6,861 bases of DNA from positions 1-6,861 of the forward strand of contig JASHRR010000968.1 of assembly GCA_030037185.1 (NCBI GenBank), given 5' to 3'. A model generated the notes under the pieces. That model saw only the letters and a list, made by a program, of their open reading frames with translations, searched no databases and had not been told where the DNA came from. The stretch is from Xanthobacteraceae bacterium. Lineage in GTDB: Bacteria; Pseudomonadota; Alphaproteobacteria; Rhizobiales; Xanthobacteraceae. Positions 1 to 6,000 of the stretch are shown in pieces (position 1 is the stretch's first letter; the number at the start of each line of letters is the position of its first letter). The translations under genes were made by a program, and so were the position numbers.

Positions 1-513
1 CTCCGCATTGGGAACGAGGCATGGTGCGTTACGACGCTCGGAGCTTCCCTCGAAAAGGAGCCAGGGATCGTCGGGCTTGCCACTGTCGCCGGGCGGATCA
101 AGCTTCCCTTCAGGGCGCATCGTCCCAGAGGTGGCTCGAAGCAACGAGGGCGACGCCAGCGTCGTCGGCATCACGGATGGAGCTATGCCCAGCTTGGAGG
201 CTTTGTCACCGACAAGGCTGAGGCGGTAGGCTCCATTGTGGCGGCTGTCGATCCCCGGCAGACCAGCCAACGTTGCAGCACGTGTGGACATGTGCATCGA
301 CGGAATAGGCCGACGCAGTCCATCTTTTGGTGCCAATCGTGCGAACATGAGGTTAACGCCGACCTGAACGGCGCCCGCAATGTTGCCTGGAAGTACCACG
401 CCAACATCGGCAAGCCCGATGCTGGTGGGCAGTCTGTCAACCTGCCTATCGTTGGGGAAGGTGCTGTGCATCTTTCACCTGCAAGCCCCCGGCTTCAGCC
501 GTGGGGTTGTTGA
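1..513 (+). pseudogene. tnpB: Decayed tnpB (IS200/IS605-type RNA-guided nuclease), 3' part with internal deletion
   Basis: One frame is open from the left edge to the TGA at 511-513 (about 170 codons; intact TnpB is usually around 350-450). The C-terminal half is diagnostic: a WSYAQLGGF helix (about 178-204), the VDPRQTSQRCSTCG start of the zinc ribbon, NRPTQ, a second CxxC (CQSC) and NADLNGARN, whose Asp is the third RuvC acidic residue. This is the four-Cys ribbon plus RuvC-III arrangement of TnpB. The N-terminal part (GLATVAGRIKLPF, about 76-114) resembles the stretch before RuvC-I, but it passes into the basic RRQRRR region (about 150-168) with no RuvC-I Asp or RuvC-II Glu between, so the middle seems to have been deleted in frame. 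The usual Gly after the second CxxC is Glu. It would be nuclease-dead if expressed. The C-terminal assignment is firm; the N-terminal match is weaker. The 5' end lies outside the window. Confidence 0.85.
483..513 (+). mobile_element. IS200/IS605 right-end hairpin, overlapping the tnpB stop codon
   Basis: An imperfect stem-loop is visible: AAGCCCCC (483-490), inner GGC-TTCA-GCC (491-500), then GTGGGGTT (501-508) with T502 bulged and one G-T pair. It is followed by GTTGAC (509-514). In IS200/IS605 elements a subterminal hairpin of this look followed by a short TTGAC- or TTCAC-like end marks the right end, and in TnpB systems the same segment forms the 3' scaffold of the guide RNA (omega RNA). 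The element therefore probably ends near 514, and any guide would be the flank from about 515. The exact end and any transcription are inferred. Confidence 0.65.
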
Positions 514-529
514 CTTAGCCTGGATCGCT

Positions 530-556
530 CGCCGGCCCCGCCAGCCGGCGTTTTTT
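530..556 (+). terminator. Factor-independent terminator
   Basis: A perfect 7-bp stem, CGCCGGC (530-536) with GCCGGCG (544-550), has a 7-nt loop and is followed directly by six T residues (551-556). It lies 16 bases past the predicted right end of the tnpB relic and 152 bases before the TTT receptor start. It would end transcripts coming from the relic or, more likely, originally served a gene upstream of the insertion. Confidence 0.75.
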
Positions 557-708
557 GGCGTTTGTTGGTGCGAGATCCTTCGTGGTGTGATCACGGCCTT
601 CGAGCGTGCAGCAACCCGCCCAAGTAAATCGTGGCATGTTTGCCGGCAGGAATTTACAGTAGAGTGCCAGCTGCTGCAGCCAATGTGCGAGATTCAAAGA
701 ACGCAAAC

Positions 709-1689
709 ATGCTGACCCGTCGCACCCTCCTTGCGGCCTCGGCCCTCGCCGCGATCGACGCCGCTCCGCTAAGCGGCCGCGCGCAGACCTTGAAAAAGAC
801 CCTGCACATCGTCGTCGGATTTCCGGCTGGCGGGGCGACCGATCTGATTGCCCGCATCCTGGCGGAAAGATTGCGCGGCCGCTACGCGCCCGCCGTAATC
901 GTCGAGAACAAGCCGGGCGGTGCGGCGCGGGTTGCGGTCGACTACATCAAGAATGCGGAGCCCGACGGAAGCGAATTTCTGTTCACGCCGGATTTTCCGA
1001 TCACCGTCTATCCGCACAGCTTCCGCAGGCTGAGCTACGATCCGTTGCGCGACCTCGTGCCGGTTGCCCCGGTATCCCGATCAACCTTAACGTTCGTGAT
1101 CGGCCCCGCAGTGCCCGCTGAAGTCACCTCGCTGAAGGAATTCATCGCCTGGTGCAGACCACATCCCGATAAGGCCATCTTCGCCACCACTGCGGCCGGC
1201 GGCACCCCGCATTTCGTCGGCGTCATGCTGGCGAACGCCGCCGGCGTCGATTTGAGCCCCGTGCATTACCGCGGCGGCGCTCCCGCCTTGCAGGACCTCA
1301 TCGGCGGCCATGTTCCGGCGAGCGTTAATCCGATTGGCGAGACATTCCCCCAGGCTGCATCCGGAAAAGTCCGCATCTTGGCGGTGGCGAGCGCGGAGCG
1401 GTCGAGATTCCTCCCCGATGTTCCGACGATGCGCGAGGTCGGCTATGACGTCGTCGTCGAAACCTGGCTCGGCGCATTCGCGCCTGCCAAGACGCCGCCG
1501 GCGGCGGTGCGTGCGCTCAACGCGGCGATCAGCGACGCCATCAGGTCGCCCGAGATGATCGAAAGTCTTGCCAAGATCGGCAACGACACGAAATTCCAGT
1601 CGCCCGATGAATTCGCCGCCACTGTCAGAGCCGATTTGGAACGCTGGGGCCCCGTCGTGAAGGCGTCGGGCTTCGTGGCCGAGGAATGA
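709..1689 (+). CDS. TTT-family (Bug) periplasmic substrate-binding protein
   Basis: A 326-residue protein of the usual length for Bug receptors, which capture small carboxylates or similar solutes in the periplasm for TctAB-type tripartite tricarboxylate transporters. Family motifs: GFPAGGATD (residues 37-45), ENKPGGA (66-72), TTAAGGTPH and HYRGGAPALQDLIGGHV mid-protein, and FLPDVPTMREVGYD (about 234-247). The frame is open from a GTG at 631, but the ATG at 709 is preferred because it puts a signal peptide first: Thr-Arg-Arg-Thr-Leu-Leu at 3-8 is a plausible twin-arginine motif, then an alanine-rich stretch and a likely cleavage after GRA25. The upstream purines AAAGAA make a weak ribosome site. 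No tctA or tctB is nearby, so this is an orphan receptor, as is common in bacteria with many Bug genes. The ligand cannot be read from the sequence. Confidence 0.93.
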   Translation: MLTRRTLLAASALAAIDAAPLSGRAQTLKKTLHIVVGFPAGGATDLIARILAERLRGRYAPAVIVENKPGGAARVAVDYIKNAEPDGSEFLFTPDFPITVYPHSFRRLSYDPLRDLVPVAPVSRSTLTFVIGPAVPAEVTSLKEFIAWCRPHPDKAIFATTAAGGTPHFVGVMLANAAGVDLSPVHYRGGAPALQDLIGGHVPASVNPIGETFPQAASGKVRILAVASAERSRFLPDVPTMREVGYDVVVETWLGAFAPAKTPPAAVRALNAAISDAIRSPEMIESLAKIGNDTKFQSPDEFAATVRADLERWGPVVKASGFVAEE

Positions 1690-1727
1690 ACTCCTTCCAC
1701 GCCGCTTAGGCGGCTCGAGAAGGAGTT
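1689..1727 (+). terminator. Hairpin at the stop codon of the TTT receptor gene, possible terminator
   Basis: AACTCCTTC (1689-1697) pairs with GAAGGAGTT (1719-1727), and inside it GCCGC (1701-1705) pairs with GCGGC (1710-1714) around a TTAG loop, with a small internal loop between. The structure begins on the last base of the TGA stop. The T run is only three bases, so it may act as a weak terminator or as protection of the mRNA 3' end. Confidence 0.45.
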
Positions 1728-2050
1728 TCGGGCCTCACGGACCAGGCCGGTTCCCGACCCAAGAGAGCTAGTCCATCGGCCAGCATCGCAACGGCTGCGG
1801 CTTGATTTCGCGTCCCTGCGAATCCACCCCCCCGCAATCGTGCTCTCGTTCGGATACTCTTTTTTGCGAACCGTTCCGCAGCAAGGACACGTCTGGGACG
1901 AGCGATGCCTGCGCGGGTCCAGTCACCGTGATGCTTGACCCCGAACCCGGAGAACCGGTCATAAGACTTGAACCGCGGGTACCCGGCTTGTGGCCCTGCT
2001 TCACCCGCCGAAAGAACGCCAAGAACGCCAAGGCAAGCCGCGCGCTCCGG
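1728..2050. other. Gap without a recognisable gene
   Basis: Frames are open on both strands: minus 1706-2053 and 1768-2031, plus 1802-2077. None shows a domain, a good ribosome site or a convincing protein composition, and the plus frame runs into the tnpA relic. Small details are a tandem AAGAACGCC pair at 2012-2029 and a C7 run around 1830. I found no tRNA or promoter I would defend. It may be decayed coding DNA or the left flank of the tnpA element. Confidence 0.5.
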
Positions 2051-2395
2051 CACCAGTTAGTTATGTGTACCAGGTAGCGGAACTGCAGAGACGCTGACTC
2101 GCTTCAAGGAGATCGCAGAGGCGCGATACCGGGGCGGGTGGAGCTCTCCTCGAGGAGCTGATCAGGTCCACGTGTTGATCGCCCTGCCTCCCAACCTCGA
2201 TCTTTCGTGTCCGTGAACAACCTCAAGACCACGAGTGCCGCGGCTGCCAAGTTAGGCTAAGGAGTTCGCCGGCAGGCTGGACGGAGTCTATCGTACGCCC
2301 GTCTTCTGGTCGCGGTCCTGTTGTATCATCTCATGCGGGGGGCGCCGTTGTCGGTCCTCAGGCGGCACATCGAACAGCAGAGGAATCCTGATTAA
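2051..2395 (+). pseudogene. tnpA: IS200/IS605-type tnpA (Y1 transposase) pseudogene, multiply frameshifted
   Basis: Reading across three frames recovers a TnpA: HQLVMCTR then TAG where a Tyr is expected (2051-2077, compare the family's HLVFVTKYR); LTRFKEIAEARY (about 2094-2129); DQVHVLIALPPNLDLS (2160-2207), containing the HUH-type motif with the first His changed to Gln; VNNLKTTS (2213-2236); KEFAGRLDGVYRTPVFWSRS (2259-2318); ISCGG (2328-2342); and APLSVLRRHIEQQRNPD ending at TAA 2393-2395. The shifts lie between 2078 and 2160 and near 2207, 2258 and 2342. In this family the protein is a small tyrosine transposase that moves single-stranded DNA. The piece is about 345 bp against the usual 400-450, so the extreme N-terminus is missing. 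It cannot make a working protein. The family call is mine from memory of conserved blocks, but the blocks occur in the right order. Confidence 0.82.
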
Positions 2396-2406
2396 ATCCT
2401 GATTAA
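2385..2406 (+). repeat. Perfect 11-bp tandem duplication at the tnpA stop
   Basis: ATCCTGATTAA occurs at 2385-2395 and again at 2396-2406 with no spacer. The first copy includes the tnpA stop codon, so the second copy simply repeats the last codons and the stop. It looks like a replication slippage product. Confidence 0.9.
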
Positions 2407-2421
2407 GAGCCGCGCCCTTCA

Positions 2422-2453
2422 CCTCCAGCCAAGCCCTCGGCTTTGGCTGGAGG
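2422..2453 (+). mobile_element. Long stem-loop, likely right-end hairpin of the tnpA element
   Basis: The left arm (2422-2435, starting CCTCCAGCC) pairs with the right arm (2439-2453) over 14 base pairs with one bulged T and a CTC loop. It lies 26 bases after the tnpA stop, where IS200/IS605 elements carry their right-end subterminal hairpin, so I assign it to that element. It is also about 160 bases upstream of iorA and, if inside the leader, could affect that transcript. No T run follows, so it does not look like a terminator. Confidence 0.6.
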
Positions 2454-2602
2454 CACTGGGGGCGCAAATAGGGTGGAGAACAGACCACGGGTAAGCGCGA
2501 CACCGGCCCCGATATCAGCTATGTTCCTGAGCGGCGCGCCGATCATTTTACCATCGAGAGGACGCGGGCGCGCGATGCATTTCGCCTGCAGAGGCGACGA
2601 AC

Positions 2603-2610
2603 GGGAGAGA
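2603..2610 (+). promoter_or_regulatory. Ribosome binding site of iorA
   Basis: The purine run GGGAGAGA ends four bases before the ATG at 2615. It supports this start, which is also where the conserved ferredoxin-like fold of the protein begins. Confidence 0.6.
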
Positions 2611-2614
2611 CCGA

Positions 2615-3064
2615 ATGCCAACCCTCATCGTCAACGGTCAACGCCACAACGTAGACGTCGAGCCGGACACCCCGCTGTTGTGGGTGTTGCGCGACACGCT
2701 CGGCATGACGGGCACCAAATACGGCTGCGGCATCGCCCAGTGCGGCGCCTGCACGGTCCACATCAACGGCGTGGCGACGCGCTCCTGCTCGGTTGAGCTC
2801 GCCGACGTGGCCGGCAAGGAGATCACCACCATCGAGGGACTCGCCAAGGACGGGGTGTTGCACAAGGTGCAGCAGGCCTGGCTCGATCATGACGTGCCGC
2901 AGTGCGGCTATTGCCAATCCGGCATGATCATGGCGGTCGCCGATCTCCTCAAGAACAAGCCGAAGCCGACCGACGGCGACATTGACACCGCCATCACCAA
3001 TATCTGCCGCTGCGGCACCTTCCAGCAGGTGCGCGCGGCCATTCACGACGCCGCCAACGCGTGA
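2615..3064 (+). CDS. iorA: Isoquinoline 1-oxidoreductase-like [2Fe-2S] subunit (IorA/CoxS type)
   Basis: A 149-residue iron-sulfur subunit of a molybdenum hydroxylase (xanthine oxidase family), full length for the class. The N-terminal plant-type ferredoxin domain holds one cluster at Cys38, Cys43, Cys46 and Cys58 (CGIAQCGAC). The C-terminal four-helix domain holds the second at Cys97, Cys100, Cys131 and Cys133 (QCGYCQSG and ICRCG), with Gln96 next to the cofactor site as in relatives. It passes electrons from the molybdenum site of the large subunit to an outside acceptor. It has no signal peptide and probably leaves the cell with the Tat-exported partner. The next gene starts 12 bases after its stop, so the two form an operon. 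The start is set by the upstream GGGAGAGA and the family alignment. The true substrate may be another N-heterocycle or an aldehyde; the ior name reflects similarity only. Confidence 0.95.
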   Translation: MPTLIVNGQRHNVDVEPDTPLLWVLRDTLGMTGTKYGCGIAQCGACTVHINGVATRSCSVELADVAGKEITTIEGLAKDGVLHKVQQAWLDHDVPQCGYCQSGMIMAVADLLKNKPKPTDGDIDTAITNICRCGTFQQVRAAIHDAANA

Positions 3065-3071
3065 GGGGGGG
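3065..3071 (+). promoter_or_regulatory. Ribosome binding site of iorB
   Basis: A run of seven G residues begins directly after the iorA stop and ends five bases before the ATG at 3077. Another ATG at 3072, also 3' to the run, is out of frame, so 3077 is the start. Confidence 0.55.
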
Positions 3072-3076
3072 ATGCC

Positions 3077-5248
3077 ATGACTTACGCTGCGAAGTTTGAC
3101 CGCCGCTCCTTCGTGATCGGCGCCGCTGCGGCCGGCGGCCTTGCACTCGGGCTGCGCCTGCCGTTCGGTCCCGACATCGTCCGCGCCGCCGACGGCTCGC
3201 CCGAAGTCAATGCCTGGGTGGTGATCCGTCCCGACGACACGGTCGTGATCCGCATCGCCCGTTCCGAAATGGGCCAGGGCTCCCTTACCGGACTCGCGCA
3301 GCTCGTCGCCGAAGAACTCGAATGCGACTGGAGCAAGGTTACCACCGAATATCCGACCCCCGGCCAGAGCCTCGCGCGCAAACGCGTCTACGGCGATATG
3401 TCGACAGGCGGCAGCCGCGGCATTCGCACGTCGCAGCAATATATCCGCGAGGCCGGCGCCGCTGCACGCATGATGCTCATCCGGGCCGCGGCTGACGAAT
3501 GGAAAGTGCCGGCGTCAGAATGCAGCGCGGCCAACAGCGTGATCACCCATCAGCCCTCGGGCCGCAACACGACGTACGGCAAGGTCGCGGAAGCAGCCGC
3601 CAAGCTCGAAGCCCCGAAGGACGTCAAGCTCAAGGATCCCAAGGACTGGAAGATCGCCGGCAAGGGCGTCAAGCGGCTCGACACCGCCGACAAGCTCACC
3701 GGCAAGCAGATCTACGGCATCGACATCAAAATGCCCGGCATGCTGGTCGCCACCATCAAGGACTCGCCCGTGCACACCGGCAAGATCAAGAGCTTCGATG
3801 CCGGCAAGGTTGCCGGCATGCCCGGCGTCAGGAAGGTAGTGCAGGTGGGCGATTCCGGTGTCGCCGTGATCGCGGACAGCTATTGGCGCGCCCATAAGGC
3901 GATTGAGGCGCTGCCGGTCGTTTGGGATCCGGGCGAGGCCGCCAAGGTGTCGAGCGCCTCGATCGCGGAATTCCTTAAGGGCGGCCTCGACGTCGAGCAG
4001 GCCTTCGTCGGCAACAAGTCCGGCGACGCCAAAGCCGCCATTGCAGGCGCGGCCCGCAAGATCGAGGCAGTCTACAGCTACCCGTACCAAAACCACGCCA
4101 CCATGGAGCCCATGAACATGACGGCGCTCTATACGGCGGACAAGTGCGAGGTATGGGGGCCGACGCAGAATGGCGAGGCGGCACTGGCGGCGGTGTCGGA
4201 GGAATCCGACCTGCCGATCGGCAAGTGCGATGTGCACAAGTTCCTGTGCGGCGGCGGCTTCGGGCGTAGGGGCCGGGTGGATTATGTCCGCCAGGCGGTG
4301 GCGATCGCCAAAGAGATGCCGGGCACGCCGATCAAATTGATCTGGTCACGCGAAGAAGACATGACGCACTGCGGCTATCATCCGGTCACCCAGGCGAAGC
4401 TGACCGCCGCCATCGATCCTGCGGGCAATCTGGTCGGCTTCCATATGCGCATTTCCGGCCAGTCGATCTCCGCTTCGCTCGCGCCCGAGCGACTGGCTGC
4501 CGGCGGCATGGACCCGGTCGTGTTCCAGGGCCTGACGCCGAATTCGCCCGAGGGGAATTTCGGCTACGCCTTCCCGAACCTCCTGATCGACCACGCCATG
4601 CGCAACACCCACGTCCTCGCCGGCTTCTGGCGCGGCGTGAACGTCAACCACAATGCGATCTACACCGAGTGCTTCATCGATGAGGTTGCTGATGCGCTCG
4701 GGCAGGACAAGCTCAGTTTCCGGCTGAAGTTTCTCAAGCCGAAGCACGCGGCCGTGCTCAAGGCCGTGGCCGATAGGGTAGGCTGGTCGGTGCCGGCGTC
4801 GCAGGGCGTCTATCGCGGGCTCTGCCAGTACATGGCCCACGGCAGTTATTGCGCGGCCTGCGCCGAGGTCTCGGTGAGCCCACAGGGCGTGTTGAAGATC
4901 CACCGCATCGTCGCGGCGATCGACCCGGGCTACGCCGTCAATCCGGCGCAGATCGAGCGTCAGGTTGCGGGCTCGTTCGTGTTCGGCCTCTCAGCGCTCC
5001 TCTATGGTGAATGCACCGTCAAGGACGGCGCCATCGAGCAGACCAACTTCGACACCTATAACTCGCTGCGGATCCGCGAGATGCCAAAGGTGGAGGTCAT
5101 CATCATGCCTTCGGGCGGCTTCTGGGGTGGCGTCGGCGAGCCGACCGTATCGGTCGCAGCGCCCGCTGTACTTAACGCGATCTCCGCAGCAACCGGCAGG
5201 CGGCTGCGCTCTATTCCGCTGATGCACGAAGGCATCAGGACGGCCTAG
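3077..5248 (+). CDS. iorB: Isoquinoline 1-oxidoreductase-like molybdenum-binding subunit (IorB type)
   Basis: A 723-residue catalytic subunit of the xanthine oxidase family, which hydroxylates a carbon next to a ring nitrogen (or an aldehyde) using water at a molybdenum-molybdopterin cytosine dinucleotide centre. Residues 7-26 are a Tat signal (FDRRSFVIG then a hydrophobic stretch), placing the enzyme in the periplasm. Motifs in order: SEMGQG (63-68), STGGSRG (109-115), the hammerhead domain from about 200 (RLDTADKLTG, YGIDI), NHATMEPMN (339-347), CGGGFGRR (391-398), GFWRGVNVNHNA around residue 516, and GGVGEP near the end, whose Glu688 is the expected catalytic base. All key motifs are intact. 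No FAD subunit is present, so the acceptor is probably a cytochrome c or the membrane chain, encoded elsewhere. Alternatives within the family are aldehyde or nicotinate dehydrogenase; a fused cytochrome domain is absent. Confidence 0.95.
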   Translation: MTYAAKFDRRSFVIGAAAAGGLALGLRLPFGPDIVRAADGSPEVNAWVVIRPDDTVVIRIARSEMGQGSLTGLAQLVAEELECDWSKVTTEYPTPGQSLARKRVYGDMSTGGSRGIRTSQQYIREAGAAARMMLIRAAADEWKVPASECSAANSVITHQPSGRNTTYGKVAEAAAKLEAPKDVKLKDPKDWKIAGKGVKRLDTADKLTGKQIYGIDIKMPGMLVATIKDSPVHTGKIKSFDAGKVAGMPGVRKVVQVGDSGVAVIADSYWRAHKAIEALPVVWDPGEAAKVSSASIAEFLKGGLDVEQAFVGNKSGDAKAAIAGAARKIEAVYSYPYQNHATMEPMNMTALYTADKCEVWGPTQNGEAALAAVSEESDLPIGKCDVHKFLCGGGFGRRGRVDYVRQAVAIAKEMPGTPIKLIWSREEDMTHCGYHPVTQAKLTAAIDPAGNLVGFHMRISGQSISASLAPERLAAGGMDPVVFQGLTPNSPEGNFGYAFPNLLIDHAMRNTHVLAGFWRGVNVNHNAIYTECFIDEVADALGQDKLSFRLKFLKPKHAAVLKAVADRVGWSVPASQGVYRGLCQYMAHGSYCAACAEVSVSPQGVLKIHRIVAAIDPGYAVNPAQIERQVAGSFVFGLSALLYGECTVKDGAIEQTNFDTYNSLRIREMPKVEVIIMPSGGFWGGVGEPTVSVAAPAVLNAISAATGRRLRSIPLMHEGIRTA

Positions 5249-5299
5249 GCTTAACCTTGCCTGCTGGCCGCGGAGGCAAATTTTGCGGCACAGGACCGG

Positions 5300-5324
5300 A
5301 GCCCGGATTGAGCGAAGCGCAAAT
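5300..5324. repeat. REP-like half motif
   Basis: The segment reads AGCCCGGATTGAGCGAAGCG (5300-5319) then CAAAT. I recall a closely similar palindromic motif (CCCGGAT, GAGCGAAGCG, ATCCGGG) dispersed in many intergenic regions of Bradyrhizobium and other GC-rich bacteria. The closing arm is absent here, so this would be a decayed half copy. The visible part is certain; its repeat status rests on memory. Confidence 0.45.
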
Positions 5325-5359
5325 TTGAACTCGGCAATTCTGCCTGATGCTGACTAATG

Positions 5360-5388
5360 CGGAAGTGTCCGTAAAACGGGCACTTCTG
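5360..5388. repeat. 13-pair inverted repeat downstream of iorB
   Basis: The arms 5360-5372 (CGGAAGTGTCCGT) and 5376-5388 (ACGGGCACTTCTG) pair fully, including two G-T pairs, around an AAA loop. It lies about 110 bases past the iorB stop and just beyond the 3' end of the minus-strand transposase relic. It has no T run on either side. It could be a transcript-end structure for iorAB or part of an insertion sequence end. Confidence 0.6.
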
Positions 5389-5399
5389 GCATTCCGCCG

Positions 5400-5605
5400 A
5401 CAAGTAGCGGTGATGGAGTCCGCCCAGGATGAGAAACGATGTGACGCTCCCGGTCCGCTGAACCGGGCGAGCGATCGGCGCATCTTTATCCAATGACGAC
5501 GCGCTCTGACGTCGTTGTAATAGCGCGCGCGTAGGATCGCGAGATTCGGAGTAGATGAGCCTCGCCGAAAACCACGATATGATCCAGGCACTCGCGGCGG
5601 ATCGA
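5400..5605 (-). pseudogene. DDE/integrase-type transposase relic, C-terminal part
   Basis: Read on the minus strand from 5605 down, three frames give SIRRECLDHIVVFGEAHLLR, then SYAR, then YYNDVR, then DKDAPIARPVQRTG and FLILGGLHHRYL. This is the end of the rve-fold transposases common in rhizobia (IS3/IS481-like). The Glu of RREC is the third residue of the DDE catalytic triad. Two frameshifts, near 5525 and near 5490, break it. The part carrying the first two Asp residues is missing: the relic is cut at 5603-5606, where unrelated SDR sequence begins. It is not functional. The exact IS family cannot be fixed without the missing part and the inverted repeats. Confidence 0.85.
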
Positions 5606-6000
5606 CCACGGCTTCATTCCACAGATCATCCAGGCGGCGCGCAAAAAGGGGCGCCTTACATTGGCGATGGCGCTAATCGATGGCCCGCAGTGCATCGGCT
5701 CGATGCGGCGAAACTGTTCGGCTCGCGCTGGAAAAGGGAGAAGCGGGCGCAAGCTATCACGGCGTTGAACAGGCCGGCATCCCGTTCCGCGACATCGCAT
5801 CCCTTATCGCGACGAGGCTAAAGGTGTCCGCCGTCAGCATTCCAGCCTCGAAGGCTGCTAAACATTTCGAGGTGTTGGCCAGATTCATCGGCCTTGATAA
5901 TCCGGCGTCCAGCGAGTGGACTCGTCAGGGCTGGCATCCCGAGCAGGTAGGCTTGATTGCAGACATGAATGCTAACTACTTCAACTCGTCTGGCTCGTAG
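5604..6000 (+). pseudogene. Epimerase-like NAD(P)-binding SDR pseudogene, C-terminal part
   Basis: Joined frames read DHGFIPQIIQAARKKG (5604-5651), YIGDGANRWPAVHRLDAAKLF (5657-5719) and RLALEKGEAGASYHGVEQAG onward to a TAG at 5998-6000. This matches the C-terminal half of extended or atypical SDR oxidoreductases annotated as NAD-dependent epimerase/dehydratase, whose blocks run GDGxNRWPAVHRLDAA, RLALEKG, GARYHAV, PFRDIA, PASS and GLIADL. Frameshifts lie near 5651 and at 5719; at the second, a single lost C turns CTG TTC CGG into CTGTTCGG. The whole N-terminal Rossmann half is missing. The 3' segment alone (5680-6000) is open and starts with an ATG, but it would be only a substrate-domain fragment. 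It is a relic, not a gene. Confidence 0.82.

Noticed and set aside
238..513. The 91-codon plus-strand frame as an independent zinc-ribbon protein
   Set aside because: The same frame is open back to the left edge with TnpB-like sequence before it, and the 3' end overlaps a transposon end hairpin, so it is a tnpB relic and not a stand-alone gene.
631..708. GTG start giving a 26-residue extension of the TTT receptor
   Set aside because: The extension would push the signal peptide away from the N-terminus; the ATG at 709 gives a normal receptor.
1830..1990. tRNA-like T-arm fragments
   Set aside because: No cloverleaf with acceptor, D and anticodon arms could be folded around them.
2012..2029. 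AAGAACGCC pair as a CRISPR or iteron array
   Set aside because: Only two 9-bp units without spacers; no array.
1706..2053. Minus-strand frames (115 and 87 codons) in the gap after the receptor gene
   Set aside because: No recognisable domain, biased composition, and the longer one overlaps the receptor's terminal hairpin; described as gap sequence.
2543..3439. Long minus-strand open frame of 298 codons
   Set aside because: It lies antisense to iorA and the start of iorB, whose cofactor motifs are unmistakable; such frames are common opposite GC-rich genes.
3515..4237. Minus-strand open frame of 240 codons inside iorB
   Set aside because: Antisense shadow of iorB with Arg/Asp/Gly-rich low-information composition and no motif.
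4346..4903. Minus-strand open frame of 185 codons inside iorB
   Set aside because: Antisense shadow of iorB; no ribosome site or family signal.
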